Origin: Anastrepha obliqua
Taxonomy: Eukaryota > Arthropoda > Insecta > Diptera > Tephritidae
Reading direction: 5' to 3'
DNA length: 64,000 nt
Assembly: GCF_027943255.1 (NCBI RefSeq)
Contig: NC_072896.1
Span: forward strand, 8,432,001-8,496,000
The translations under genes were made by a program, and so were the position numbers. Below, piece by piece: positions 46,258 to 57,014 of this stretch (position 1 is the first letter of the stretch; each line of letters opens with the position of its first letter). Below the pieces are notes generated by a model. The model was not told where the DNA came from. It did no database searches and worked only from the letters and a program-made list of their open reading frames with translations.

Positions 46258-46875
46258 CTAAAATGGAGAAAAGAAAGGAGTGTATGTTGAGCAGGTTTCA
46301 TGAATAAAAATAAGACTTTAAGAGCAGTGCTGAGGTGTTAATTAATTATACGAAAATAAAATATTTTATGTAACTACACAATGCAGTGTAAATAATAGCA
46401 GGTAGAGAATTTTTAAAACACGCATCCTGGGTTACGATAGCCTAAAAGAGAGACCACATACTAGGGTGTTCAACTAGTTTTGCTGTTCGATAAGAGAAAA
46501 AAAATTATGGTTTGCTTATGTACCAGTTGCTTTATATATTCTGGCCAGATATCCCTTCCGCACTATTCTTAGCAGATATTACACTGTCTACGTCTTGTTC
46601 AATTTCTTTGCCTTGAAGCATACCATTTTCGGTGCTCATTTTCATCGATTTCGTTTAGTAGATGTTAATTTTAAAGCCAAATTTGCCAGACTCGGTGCAC
46701 AGAGCACAGAGCTTCGAGTTGATTTTTGTATTTATGCTGATATTCATATAGAGCTCCCACTTGAAAATTAGTCATATCTAGCCCACTATAGAATATGTTT
46801 ATGTATGTAACAAAACGCAGAAATATGTCTTTGGTCTTGGAATGAAACTTATTTTGCACATAACTACTTCTACAT

Positions 46876-47471
46876 ATCGGGTGTTTTTAGCTGAGAATGG
46901 CAGACTGTGTTGAGATTACTATTTAGTAAGGCTTAGCAAATCATTATGAATCGTTTAACGTCAGTAAAACGCTTCCACAATGTAGACATTTACTTCGAAA
47001 AGAAAAATCTTATTTATATAGAGCATTTCGTCCATTTTAGGGACAACATACAGCACTCTTAACAATCGATTTACTGCAAAAACAATTTGGTGACAACTTT
47101 CTTTCCAGAATTGGTTCTGTTCTCTGGCCCTCCCATTCGTGCGAGTCAACACCTCTGGATTACTTTTTATGTAGCTATGTGAAGTCGTCGTTTTATGCTG
47201 GCAAACCAGCAACTCTAGAAGCATTGGCCAATATCCAAGCCACCATTGACGGCATTCGACTAGATTTATTGGAAAAAGTAGTCAAACAATGGCGTGATCG
47301 AATTGAACATCTAACTTGTAGTCGCGATGGGCATATACCGGTTATTATATAGAACAAATAAATGGCATGAAATAATTTGCCAGAATATAATAAAAGAATG
47401 AAAATATTCCAACAATATTTCTGTTTTGTATTAATATTTTAAGCTCTCAAGCTTTAAAAAAAACACCTATT
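46876..47471 (+). mobile_element. Deleted Tc1/mariner-like element with terminal repeats
   Basis: The left end TCGGGTGTTTTTAGCTGAGA (46877 on) is mirrored at the right by the complement of AGGTGTTTTTTTTAAAGCTTGAGA, ending near 47471 beside TATA. Plus-strand coding from about 47040 reads GQHTALLTIDLLQKQFGDNFLSR, then LWPSHSCESTPLDYFLCSYVKSSFYAGKP (third catalytic Asp in TPLD) and ends SRDGHIPVII at a TAG near 47350. This C-terminal quarter belongs to the NWPPRSCDLTPLD family. First and second catalytic residues are deleted; where WFQQDGA would be, only GQHT remains. About 595 bp, so a non-autonomous copy. Its ends differ from the terminal repeat at 15588-15612, so it is a separate subfamily. 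Confidence 0.75.
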
Positions 47472-47474
47472 ATA

Positions 47475-49440
47475 TCTTTATGCATACACAAACATATATA
47501 TGAGGTCTATCAACGCATCGTGAAATGAAATCTTGTAGGCGGAAATATGCCATTTGACTATAAGAGATTGTAGTTACATACATACATATATACATGGGCA
47601 TGCCCTGCAGGAAAAAATCTAATATAATCAAAATAATTTCATGGTACATACGTAGTGAGAAAGAAAATGATAAAGTAACTGAAATATGTGTAGCTTCAAG
47701 TGCAGTAGTCAATTGGTTGTCATTCTAAAAGTAAGTAATCGACACTAGCGCAAGCTAAATTTTATTTCAAGGGAAAGAGATTCTCATGGACATCATTTTT
47801 CAAATTTAACACTTTTTCGGAACTATTGCATATGAAATGAAAAGCAAGCTAAGTCCCAACTGTCGAATATAGTTGAAAAATTCTTGCAGTGGAGCATAAT
47901 TGATACTATCTAGGAAATGGCTATGTAAAATTCAACATTTATTTATAAGCAGAAGTACAGCCAGACGAAATTGTCATGGTACCAAATTCACAAGCAAATC
48001 ATCACATGCAGATGTCCAGCAGGGTGTATAACTAATGAGAGCATTCATATTACGTATACGCCCTGGTTGCCCAAAGCGTCATGCAAAACTGGCAAAGTGG
48101 CAACATAATATTCGTCCCAGTGATGTTATCATAATTATTGGCAAAAGACTTTTGTAATTTCCGTACACCAACGCACAAAGATTTGCCAAGCAATTATGGC
48201 TAACAGGCGACGAAGGACTGGTAGTCTTGCAAATGCAATTACATACATTTATTTACCAGTGCTTTTTATTTGTGTGTATGTGAACACAAATAAATAAGAG
48301 TATATCTGTACATTTCTAAACAAACAACAAAACTTAGTGCATTGAACAACAAAGATTACAAGAAATTCGAGAGAAAATGTGTCAGACCGTAAAAGCAGAG
48401 GAAAGCGAGAAGTTTGGAGTTTGGCACTGCAAAGCAGAGAGTTTGAGCGTAACGGCACAGCTGTGGGCAATAGGATATTGTCTAATTGAACACAAGGGAC
48501 AAGGGGTGTAGGAAAGAGAAATCAACAACGTGGACAATACGAAGAATGTTTTGGAGATATTAAATGTTGGTCTTGCACTCTGATAGTTTTGCGTAACTCG
48601 AAAAAAAAATTGAACAAATTGGAAGTTCTTGGGAGTAAAATTTTTAAATTAGTATCTAAATATTTATATGCAAGCACAGAAATGTGTAAATATATTTATA
48701 AATAAAATTAGTATGCTGGGTCATATACCAATTATGGATTGTTGCAGCAAAGCAATTTGCAACTGCCAAGGGTGCAAAACTATGCAGTTCACATTTCTCT
48801 TTTTTGTGTTTTTTTTGTTTTTGTTAAGGAATAAAAACAAATCAAATGAATGCAGACTTTTTTTTATTTCCTTTACGGAATGCGAAAGAAACAAGCCTTG
48901 ATGACCTGCTAAGTTGTTGTTTTGTTCATTTACATGTGACTGATCGGACTAATACAGCAACAACCAAGCCACCTACAGCAAAAATGAAACTAACAAACGT
49001 GTAATTGGGTAGCTGGAATAGCAGCACACTGGCTTGTAAAGCTGATGAAAGCCAGGAAAGGGTTATGAGAAAAAAATTCAAGGTAAAAGAATGAATACTT
49101 CTAAAAATATAAGCAATTTTTAAAAGAATTGGAGAAGGACTAAAGGAACAGTGGGCTGGAAGTGATATAAAATGTACGTTTAGTAATTTGTTGTAATTTG
49201 GAAAGTATAAAGTACTTTAAAAGTTAAAGATATTCAATTCGATGATATAAAAAAAATATTTCTTGATGCTGCAACTTAAAATTGTTTTATGGCCAAAACA
49301 CGAGACACCTGAGCGATTCTATGTGAAGTGATCTAAGTATTTTGAACATGGTTTTGAATGAATGAATTTTTATGAAAATTTGTGGACTTGAGTACAATAT
49401 GTAAGAAGTAAACAGAAAACAAGTTTGAGAAGAAGTAATA
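47475..49440. other. No gene seen within the intron
   Basis: No supported gene. Non-repetitive stretches such as 47990-48200 are moderately GC-balanced and could hold regulatory sequence, but nothing specific is seen. Confidence 0.4.
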
Positions 49441-49454
49441 GCCATGATACAGGA

Positions 49455-49590
49455 ATTTTTGAAGTCGGAAAACGAAGCCCGTGATTTCCACAACACCTTG
49501 TTCCAACAAGCTCCGTCTTCCCATACAGGCCGTGAAACCATGGATTTACTGTGTCGTCGTTTCGGTGAGCAATTTATCAATTTATCTTTT
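49455..49590 (+). pseudogene. Transposase scrap around the second catalytic block
   Basis: The plus strand reads FHNTLFQQAPSSHTGRETMDLLCRRFGEQFI. This matches WFQQDGATSHTARETIDLLxxKFGE, the second catalytic block of the Tc1/mariner-like family seen elsewhere in this window. The catalytic Asp is lost by a small deletion. About 40 residues only. Confidence 0.55.
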
Positions 49591-49659
49591 TTTATCAGCG
49601 ATATCAGCAGGCGTAGCAAAGAAGTAAGAGCCAAGAACCCTGGATCTTAGCTCCGCCAG

Positions 49660-50440
49660 GGCAGGTCAGCTAAAGATAAGGTGCTGAGATGAATCCACCT
49701 AATCCTCCATACATCCAGCGCAGAAAGCTCTCATGGTAATTCCAAGTCTCATAGCGTGCATTCCTCGCACAGAAAACAAGAAAACGCGCGAGATTCGAAA
49801 GCTGATATTTTGTCAAACTCAGAAGCTCGCCCGAGTGCCCCTGGTCCACACGTGGCCAAAAAGATTTCGCGACCTTACAAGTTTGTGTACTTGCCCAACG
49901 CTCGCTGAGTTGGCGCGATGCCCATCTTTCCCTTCGCGGGGAAATCGCCTCACATGTCCCTTGTTTGTCCAGCTCATCCGCCTCACAGTTTCCCGCAATG
50001 TCGCTGTAACCAGGAACCCTGATAAGGCTTATCAAAGAATTCGGACGCAGTCGAAAGTGAGGTCAGGCATTCACTGATCAGGTTCGAATGTACCGTCACT
50101 GATCCGAGGGTCCTTATTGCCGCTTCCCTGTCGGAGTAAATATTTACTTTCCTGACTGTTAGTACACGTGTCAGCAGCTAATCATCTGCCTCCTTGATTA
50201 CGGCTACCTCTGCCTGGAACACACTGCTGTGGTCCGGTAATCTGAATTTGAGTCTGCTGGGACGCACCTGGAAAAAAACTCCTCCGCCAACAGTTCCTTC
50301 CAGCTTCGATCCATCCGTGAACTAGTCCACCAGGCCCTGGCCCCAAGTGTAACCCCGGCCCACTCTTCCCTTAATTGAATATGAGTCAAGAAGGTTCCGG
50401 TTGAACTAAGCGAGGGTATACATTGATCCGTTGACAAGGG
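49660..50440 (-). pseudogene. RNase H domain and tail of a non-LTR retrotransposon
   Basis: The minus strand across frames reads FTDGSKLEGTVGGGVFFQVRP (near 50245-50320), SVFQAEVAVIKEADD (near 50185-50230), VNIYSDREAAIRTLGS (near 50090-50145), then IRVPGYSDIAGNCEADELDKQGT (near 49960-50030). These are the four acidic blocks of RNase H. It continues to a CARNARYETWNYHE tail near 49755 in place of the usual zinc knuckle. At least two frameshifts; open for 121 residues from 50035 to 49670. Similar in layout to 26437-29004 but diverged. Confidence 0.75.
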
Positions 50441-50629
50441 GATGAACTCGAAGTGAGGTTGAGCTTATAGCCCGAGCCCCTCAGTCTACACAAAAATAAC
50501 AAAGATTACCCAATCAGCAGTGCATACTTCTCCTTATGATTTTCACTTTATAACTTTCAAGTCATTTACAAAATTTTAATGATGATCAAATACTAAATTA
50601 ATTCTCCAGGATTACTATATAAAACTAGC

Positions 50630-51600
50630 AAACCCGGCCCGCTTCGCTGGGCAAAGACACGGTGGATCCACATTTTGGCATATATTTCGAGACCCTAGTC
50701 ATCATTAAGTATGAAAATTACCCCGTATTAAAGCACTTGTCAACAGCTCTCATTTGATACCCATATTGTACATACACAACCAAAGGTTACCCGGGTCCAC
50801 GTTTTGACTTATATCTCCAGACCCCAGTCACGGAGCGGCATGAAAAATACTCTGTACTAAAGCATTCAACAACAGCTTCCATTTGATTTCCATATTGTAC
50901 AAACACATTCTAGGGTCCACGTTTTGTCCTCTATCTCGAGACCCTAATCACGGAGTGGCATGAAAAATACTCTGAACTGAAGCATTCACCAACAGCTTCC
51001 ATTTGATACCCATATTGTACATACACATCCGAAGGTTACCCGGGCCCACGTTTTGACCTATATCTCGAGACCCTGTCTACCAATAGGTATCCAAACTATA
51101 CGGGAGCCATCTTCAATACCTACTTAACAATGTATGTAAGTTTGGTTTAATTCGGTGCAAAGACACGGCGGGTCCACGTTTTGGCAAATATTTCGAGACC
51201 CTAGACATCAATAGGTATGAAAATTACCCCGTATTAAAGCACTTGTCAACAGCTTTCATTTGATACCCATATTGTACATACACAACAAAAGGTTACCCGG
51301 GTCCACGTTTTGACCTATATCTCGAGACCCTAGTCACGGAGCGGCATGAAAAATACTCTGAACTAAAGCATTCACCAACAGCTTCCATTTGATACCCATA
51401 TTGTACATACACATCCGAAGGTTACCCGGGTCCACGTTTTGACCTATATCTCGAGCTCTATCCACCAATATCCAAACTATACGTAAACCATTTTCAATAC
51501 CTACTTAACAATGTGTGTAAGTTTGGTTTAATTCGGTGCAAAGACACGGCCGGTTAGCGAACACACACAGAAAGTTGACTTTATTTTATATAATATATAA
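50630..51600. repeat. Seven-copy 129 bp tandem array in an AACCCGGCCCGCTTCGCTGGGC-type element
   Basis: The word CCACGTTTTG (or CCACATTTTG) recurs at about 50668, 50797, 50917, 51046, 51174, 51303 and 51431, so the period is 120-129 bp. Each unit also has ATATCTCGAGACCCTAGTCA, CATGAAAAATACTCTG and CAACAGCTTCCATTTGATAC. A longer order is present: TTTGGTTTAATTCGGTGCAA followed by AGACACGG occurs near 51140 and 51524, framing three units. The array opens with ACTAGCAAACCCGGCCCGCT near 50625 and closes with TTATATAATATATAAGATC near 51585. I recognise the type as a common insect repeat but cannot assign a class; it has no clear open frame. Confidence 0.75.
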
Positions 51601-51604
51601 GATC

Positions 51605-53630
51605 TATAGTTTCACTTGAATTTGCAATTTTCCTCAAAATCAAAAAAATTATAATTTTTATTGCATTTTAATTAAAAATTTCAAGCTGAGAATGCACTCT
51701 TGCGGGTTTGCGAAGTCACAGAAGTGTAATGGGTGGTCAAAATTAACAAAATCGAGGTTATAGAGACCTTTAAAGCTCCACCAGTACCAGTCAGACTCTG
51801 GCGTCTGTTGGCAAGATTTAGTCAAATTAATGTACTTATTTGTTCCGCTGCTGTGTTTAATTGTCCAGCTTAGACCAGTTTGAATTCCGCACTCGAGCAA
51901 ATCCTAATGGGTATTTTAAGTTTTGCCTGGTATTTTTTAGCGCATACAGAGGGGTTGAAAGTGTAAAGCTTGAACTCAAATATGCAGTTTGAGTTAGGCT
52001 CGCCCGCTTCACTTCGGAGCATTTTTAGCAAGAGGTCCAATATTCTACATAAACTGCTTTCGATTCACTAATAATCTGCTCGCTAAAGTTTCTACTGGTC
52101 GGCTAGTGAAAAATTTTGTATGTAAAAGTTTAACGATGCTCAAGCAACTTTAGTTTGAGTCTCTTAGCTCAGCAGCGAGATGCTTAGGTCAGTGCTTACG
52201 AGCTTAAGCGGAAATATTTAACGGATTACATTTGAAAATTTTTTATACATGGGCAATCGTTTATTTTTCTTTGTTTACAACAAATTGCCTTAAACTCTTT
52301 GTCTTTGTGAAGTGTCAAAACAATAATAATAATGCTGCGTTGCTCATTACTCATTAGATCATTACTTATTAGTTGATTTGTGAATCAAAAGCGGTTATAA
52401 TATTGTATTTTCCCCTGTAAGCGACTCATAATAAAAATAAGATCTATCCCAGTCCACTGTGCCTCTTTAGTGCCAGTCACATTCAAAGCAAATAACACAA
52501 ATCTACTCTAGGCAACAACAAGACACTGCGCTAACTAGCAAAGATAGCAAACGGTCTGTAGTTGACTACAATAAAGTGAAAAATGTGAGAAGAAGCCAAC
52601 TCTATTGCTTTTTCTAAAGCTGCCTGCACTAACTGTTACTGACACCAAAATAAAGCCAAACGAGGGGCCCATCAAGAATGTACAACAAGGAGAAACAAGC
52701 ACAAACGAGGTAACTAAGTAACAGAATCAATGCCAGCAGAAGCTCCCGGGCATAGAGATGCAGCAAGTACGAGAAGAGGAAGCAACAAAAGCCTAAGAAT
52801 TTTACACTGACGATCTACGTGCTGCCTATTTCACAGGCAGGCCTGATAAACTTGACTTTCAAAAGGATAAAACGCATATGAAGTGACAGGCCTTTCAATT
52901 TAAATCCAATGGCAAATATGCAGTGCAGAAAATATGTAGTGGAGAAGCGAAGGGTTGGAGGGTTTGTGTTTTTACTATTGTGTGCCTGCAACACATTCCT
53001 TTATGCTGTGAATTCTTTTAAATATTATCCAAGTATTGTTTAGCATAGCACAGATATTACTTGTAGTTATGTGTGTAGTTGTAAGCCGCTCATGCAGTTG
53101 CCAATGGCAACAAATTTTCGAAAAGCTTGGGATGTGCAAAAATTTATGGAAAATCTCAGCAAAGAATGCATGGCAATTTATTTGTGGAAAAATGTTAAAT
53201 AAGAAAAAACAGCAGAGCAAACCTACTATGCAGGTATGATTTAAATTATGACAGACTAGAATGGGCATGCAAATTTAATTTTTTTGTGATTTGAGTTGGT
53301 TTGGTTGAGTTTTGAGAAATACGTTTGTGGGAATGAATCAACCCTATTTTCGGACATGTGACGTCTTTATGTTAGAGTGAAAAACTTACTTCCAAATTAT
53401 ATCTCGTTTGGGTATCCAATTATTTACTTTAGACTAATCTTAGAGAGCGAACCAACCTGCGGACAAAATGTTCCTACCTACTCTAAGAAGCTATTTTTAT
53501 ATGCGATGGTGGTTTCGCACTGATTCACGTTAATTTAATTAACTCTACAAGGTTCAATGGTGAGGTTCCAGATAAGGTTATTTCAGAAGGTGAATTTTGC
53601 ATTTGGTAAGGTGTTAGGTAGGTGATATGG
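51605..53630. other. No gene seen within the intron
   Basis: No supported gene. The plus-strand frame 53036-53239 starts with a hydrophobic, signal-peptide-like stretch (FSIAQILLVVMCVVVSRSCS) but has no other support. Confidence 0.45.
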
Positions 53631-53631
53631 C

Positions 53632-53880
53632 TGGAGTACCACTCTGACACTCTCCAAGTAGCACTAAAGCGCCGTTTTGATACCATCTTGAGATGTCCAA
53701 TACGCAGATAACCACAGTTAGCCAGAGCAATTGATATAATGCAGAAAATTTATGAGATTTAGGTTGGGGCACTGGCCCAGACTATCGAACAAAGGAGCAT
53801 CCAGTGGTCTTAATCATCTAGCTGCCAAATCCGGACATTTATAGGGAAAGTGCCAACAGATGGGATGCCGATGATCGGGT
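53632..53880 (+). repeat. Dispersed repeat, copy 2 (pair with 930-1255)
   Basis: Shares AGCACTAAAGCGCCGTTTTG and ATACCATCTTGAGA, TTGATATAATGCAGAAAATT, ATTTAGGTTGGGGCACTGGC and AATCCGGACATTTATAGGGA, with small changes, with the minus strand at 930-1255. No coding content recognised. Confidence 0.55.
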
Positions 53881-53884
53881 AGGA

Positions 53885-56680
53885 GGTCACTGAGACCAAT
53901 TCAGTCTCCTTTTTGCTCAGAAGTCATTTCAAATGTTTCAATGACTTGAACCCAGATTAGAAACCCACACTCAAGAGATTTGAACTTTTCCTTACAGGAG
54001 TTGACTAATTTGGATCTGTACTATTGCATCGTCAGAGCCTTGACCGCGGCTGGCTATCGAAGAAAATGTTAATATCTCTCTCGCCCCACGTTCCCTAGAC
54101 ATTTTGGTAAAGTGTTAAACATGGCACTAAAATGGAGCAAGTCATTTAGTTGCTGTAGCCAGAATTCTAAAAAAGCTGCATGCGCTTGCAAATCCTCACT
54201 GATCCATGTAACATTAAAGAGCTTAGGAAACCCGTTTGGAAAGGTGCCACTAAGGAAATACGTTTTCAGGTACGGTAATACTAGATAAGGTTAGGTTAGG
54301 TCGGCTTTCGGTGGCGGCTGTTCTCGAAGGATTGAAGAGAGACACACTTAGGTCAAAAGCACATCGTGAGTCCAAGTGAGCGGACTCTAATTCCCTCCAT
54401 AATGTTCAATACACTCTACTCTATATCTGCAGATGTGACAAAAATCGTTATCTTACCACGTATCCTCATAAAGCAGTGCCCAGTGGTATCAACTAGGGCC
54501 CTAATGGGGGAACAGTCAAGAGAGTTTAGAGATTTAAATCTTATTGCTACGTTCCATGCTCAGATCTAGTACGTGGATGCTCGTAACCTAGTACGTGGAT
54601 TGCCTGTTCCACCTCAATTTAATGAAAGCTAATTAAGTCGACACTTACATGGACACGCCTGGGTTATGGGGAGAATTTACGGGCTTCCCTTCCTTATTAG
54701 CTCGACTACGGAATAGTTTTCTCGTATGCTTCTACGTCCGGTGACCTATACTAAGCTCATTTAAGGAGTTCTTGCAAAAAGTCTGCTTGGGACTAGAAAC
54801 AACCCAAACCATGGAAGGACAGCCATTCATGAGAAACGGATAACTCTGAGGCTGTCCATGACATTAAAGCAGAGGTTAATGATTCATAAAATCCTGCTAT
54901 TTACCGGTGTGGGGTTCGACAACTCTTGTTTTCATGCTGAGTTAAATGCTCTTGAGCTAAATGCCTTTGTCCTCAAGCAAACTCTGGATCATGTCCGTAT
55001 ACATCACGCAAGCTCACAATAGATGAACGTAGCTCATCTCTGAGGTAACTAATCAGCTCTGGTCTAAAATAAAAGAGAACAGAATAAGGTTCCTAAGCAA
55101 TCTCGACCGACTCTTCATTAGCACAAAACCAACACCTACCACCACCTAATGTGAACACCGAAAAAAAGGCATGTAAGTCCCCCTTTCGGGAAATGGAGAG
55201 TTTTTCGTACTTTCTCTTCACTTTCCCGCTTTGGATAAACGTGACATCGCTATTGAAACGCCGGCTTTCTTAGATCTCTGGCAGAATCGACATCGCTGTG
55301 GAAATTCTTACTTCCTCAAATGTCTGGCTGACTTAGAATCTCCACCCATCTCCTCCAACTATTTCATAGTTAATTAAAAAAGACAAAATTCTTCCAACAC
55401 ATAGGGAATCAGAGGGCATACTTGGTGGCACTCTTAACTTAAAACCCACAGGAACCTCTCTGTAACTATTAATTGATGTGGATACTATGAACACTGTAAA
55501 CCTAAAATAGTTACATAGGCATTGGAGTGGCACATATCCCTGACAGTAAAGAAGCACCGCACACATGTACGAGTATTTATGTCACAAAGACCTTGTCTCC
55601 TCGGAATTTCACGGAGCTCTATTAGGCGAACCTCATAAATCTGGAGCAATAAGTAGCTCCAACTTTAGTGGGTGAATATGAAAAGTAACAGAAAGCCGAA
55701 AATTCCATTCCGAATATATCGGTAAAGAGATATAAAACTGTTCTTAGCCTTACTAAGCATAAACCAAAGTAATCATAAGCTATCTCAGTGGCTACATAAG
55801 ATAATCGAAGCATTTATCAAATTTGGGCGCAGCACATTTGGTGTACGACGAAGAGTAGGAGCACATAATAGGCTATATGCATCGGTATGTCCAGTTGTAA
55901 ATAATGCCTTAAATTTCTGTGACGTTAAGTCTTGGAAGACGTCAGTTCACACTTCTAATGAGGAGTTCTCCCTTTTGGTCTTTCTACTGAGAGGCTTGCC
56001 TTGCAAATTATCGCTTCCTTTTTGATAACGTGGTGGGTAGTAACTTTAGAACCGGCTTGAGAACTGCGGTTGGTGCTACAGTAATCACAACGAAGGCTCA
56101 TTTTTGGAGTTCCTTGAGGTTGGACTGTTTGAATTGACTATGTAAAAACTTTGGACATAAATAAAGTTCGGGTATATTGCAAATTTATTTCCAAAATGAG
56201 ATCCCCAAACAGTGCGTTAATCGGAAAGTGCGCAAGTCTGGAATGCTGGTGGCACTCATGCTTTCCGTTGTTGCTCGTGTTATACCGCGGTGGGGGCGAC
56301 TTTTGTAGCAGCGTACGTGTAACATCAATACCTCGAGCGTAATTTTTTTTATTTGTCATTTTTGATGCAGATCTTTTAAGGTATCATTTTTCTATTATCT
56401 GCGGCTATTTTCGGAGCAAAAACTTTTTTTTACATATATTTTTTTATGAAAAACGCGATATTCGCGACATTTTCAACACGGTCCAGCTCTCTCCAGAAGT
56501 ACTCTTTGTTGGCAAAAGAAAAAAAAATTTTGGTCGAAGTCATAAAATATTATATATCAAATGAGCTCCTAAATATTCCAGTGAAATTTTTCTTTTTTAG
56601 AGATTTAAGCTGTTAGTTTTATTTAAAATTTAATTTTTAAATATATTAATTAACTATTTTAATAATTTTAAGTTACAAAC
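53885..56680. other. No gene seen; possible old repeats
   Basis: No open frame with a domain. A short TTAGGTTAGG word at 54291-54300 and the following 250 bp look like interspersed repeat. The segment at 54860-55000 (FTGVGFDNSC, FHAELNALELNAFVL on the plus strand) faintly recalls an RNase H FHAEL block but is too weak to call. Confidence 0.4.
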
Positions 56681-56755
56681 CTTCAAGTAGTCAGCCCCTA
56701 GCAGTGCTGCAACGTCGTCGCTGGAGCCCTGCACGCTAACGCAACGGCCCAACAT
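56681..56755 (-). CDS. sick: Candidate first coding exon of the navigator gene
   Basis: The ATG at 56755 opens a 25-codon stretch (MLGRCVSVQGSSDDV, then AALLGADYLK) ending exactly at AAG followed by GTTTGT, a weak but usable splice donor. It ends in phase 0, and the CH-domain exon at 46257 on the same strand starts in phase 0 with IYTDWANYY, so joining them gives an N-terminal tail leading straight into the CH domain, as in navigators. The stretch is G- and C-rich in a strongly AT-rich setting. The start context is TTGAAAAATG. The N-terminal residues are not conserved enough for me to identify independently, so the call rests on splice logic and composition. Confidence 0.6.
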
Positions 56756-57010
56756 TTTTCAATAGTATTTTTTTTATGGGGAGAATTAATATTTCCTTAT
56801 TTCCTCATTTCTTTTTTATTTTATTATTTTACACACAGATATTTTGAACAAATTATTTAAAACGATTATTTGCACTTAACTGTCAACCACCGGAATGTCT
56901 TCACTTTGTCCGTTTTTGTTGTTCTTCTTGCCATTTCGATATCACCAGATGCCAGGTTCTTAAAACATTAAAAATTGCTAAACAATTCCATAAAAACACA
57001 ATTACGTGAC
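56756..57010 (-). promoter_or_regulatory. Probable 5' leader with a small upstream ORF
   Basis: On the minus strand, sequence upstream of the ATG at 56755 lacks an obvious acceptor site and contains an upstream ATG at 56934 opening a 22-codon, Lys/Arg/Thr-rich reading frame that stops at 56866. A clean transcription start is not visible; the GC-richer segment at 56880-57010 is the most likely leader. An upstream ORF would be expected to lower initiation at the main start. Inference only. Confidence 0.35.
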
Positions 57011-57014
57011 GATC

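Larger units (their letters stand above)
46258..56680 (-). other. Inferred intron of the navigator gene
   Basis: The span between the donor at 56680 and the acceptor at 46258 is 10.4 kb. It contains the element at 46876-47471, transposase and RNase H scraps at 49455-50440, the 129 bp tandem array and a dispersed repeat. The pairing of the two exons is inferred from strand, order and matching phase 0. Confidence 0.55.

Noticed and set aside
46258..46320. Extension of the CH-domain exon upstream
   Set aside because: A clear pyrimidine-rich tract and AG lie just before IYTDW on the minus strand, so the exon begins at 46257.
50630..51600. Regular repeats that might suggest a CRISPR-like array
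   Set aside because: The whole 129 bp unit is conserved with no unique spacers, and the setting is an animal genome. It is a plain tandem repeat.
53036..53239. 67-codon frame with a signal-peptide-like start, possibly a secreted peptide
   Set aside because: No conserved cysteine pattern, no splice or promoter evidence, and a longer unrelated frame overlaps it on the other strand. Kept only as a remark.
54286..54300. TTAGGTTAGG resembling the insect telomere repeat
   Set aside because: Only two to three units, inside other repeat sequence. Flies lack TTAGG telomeres, so this is not a telomere trace.
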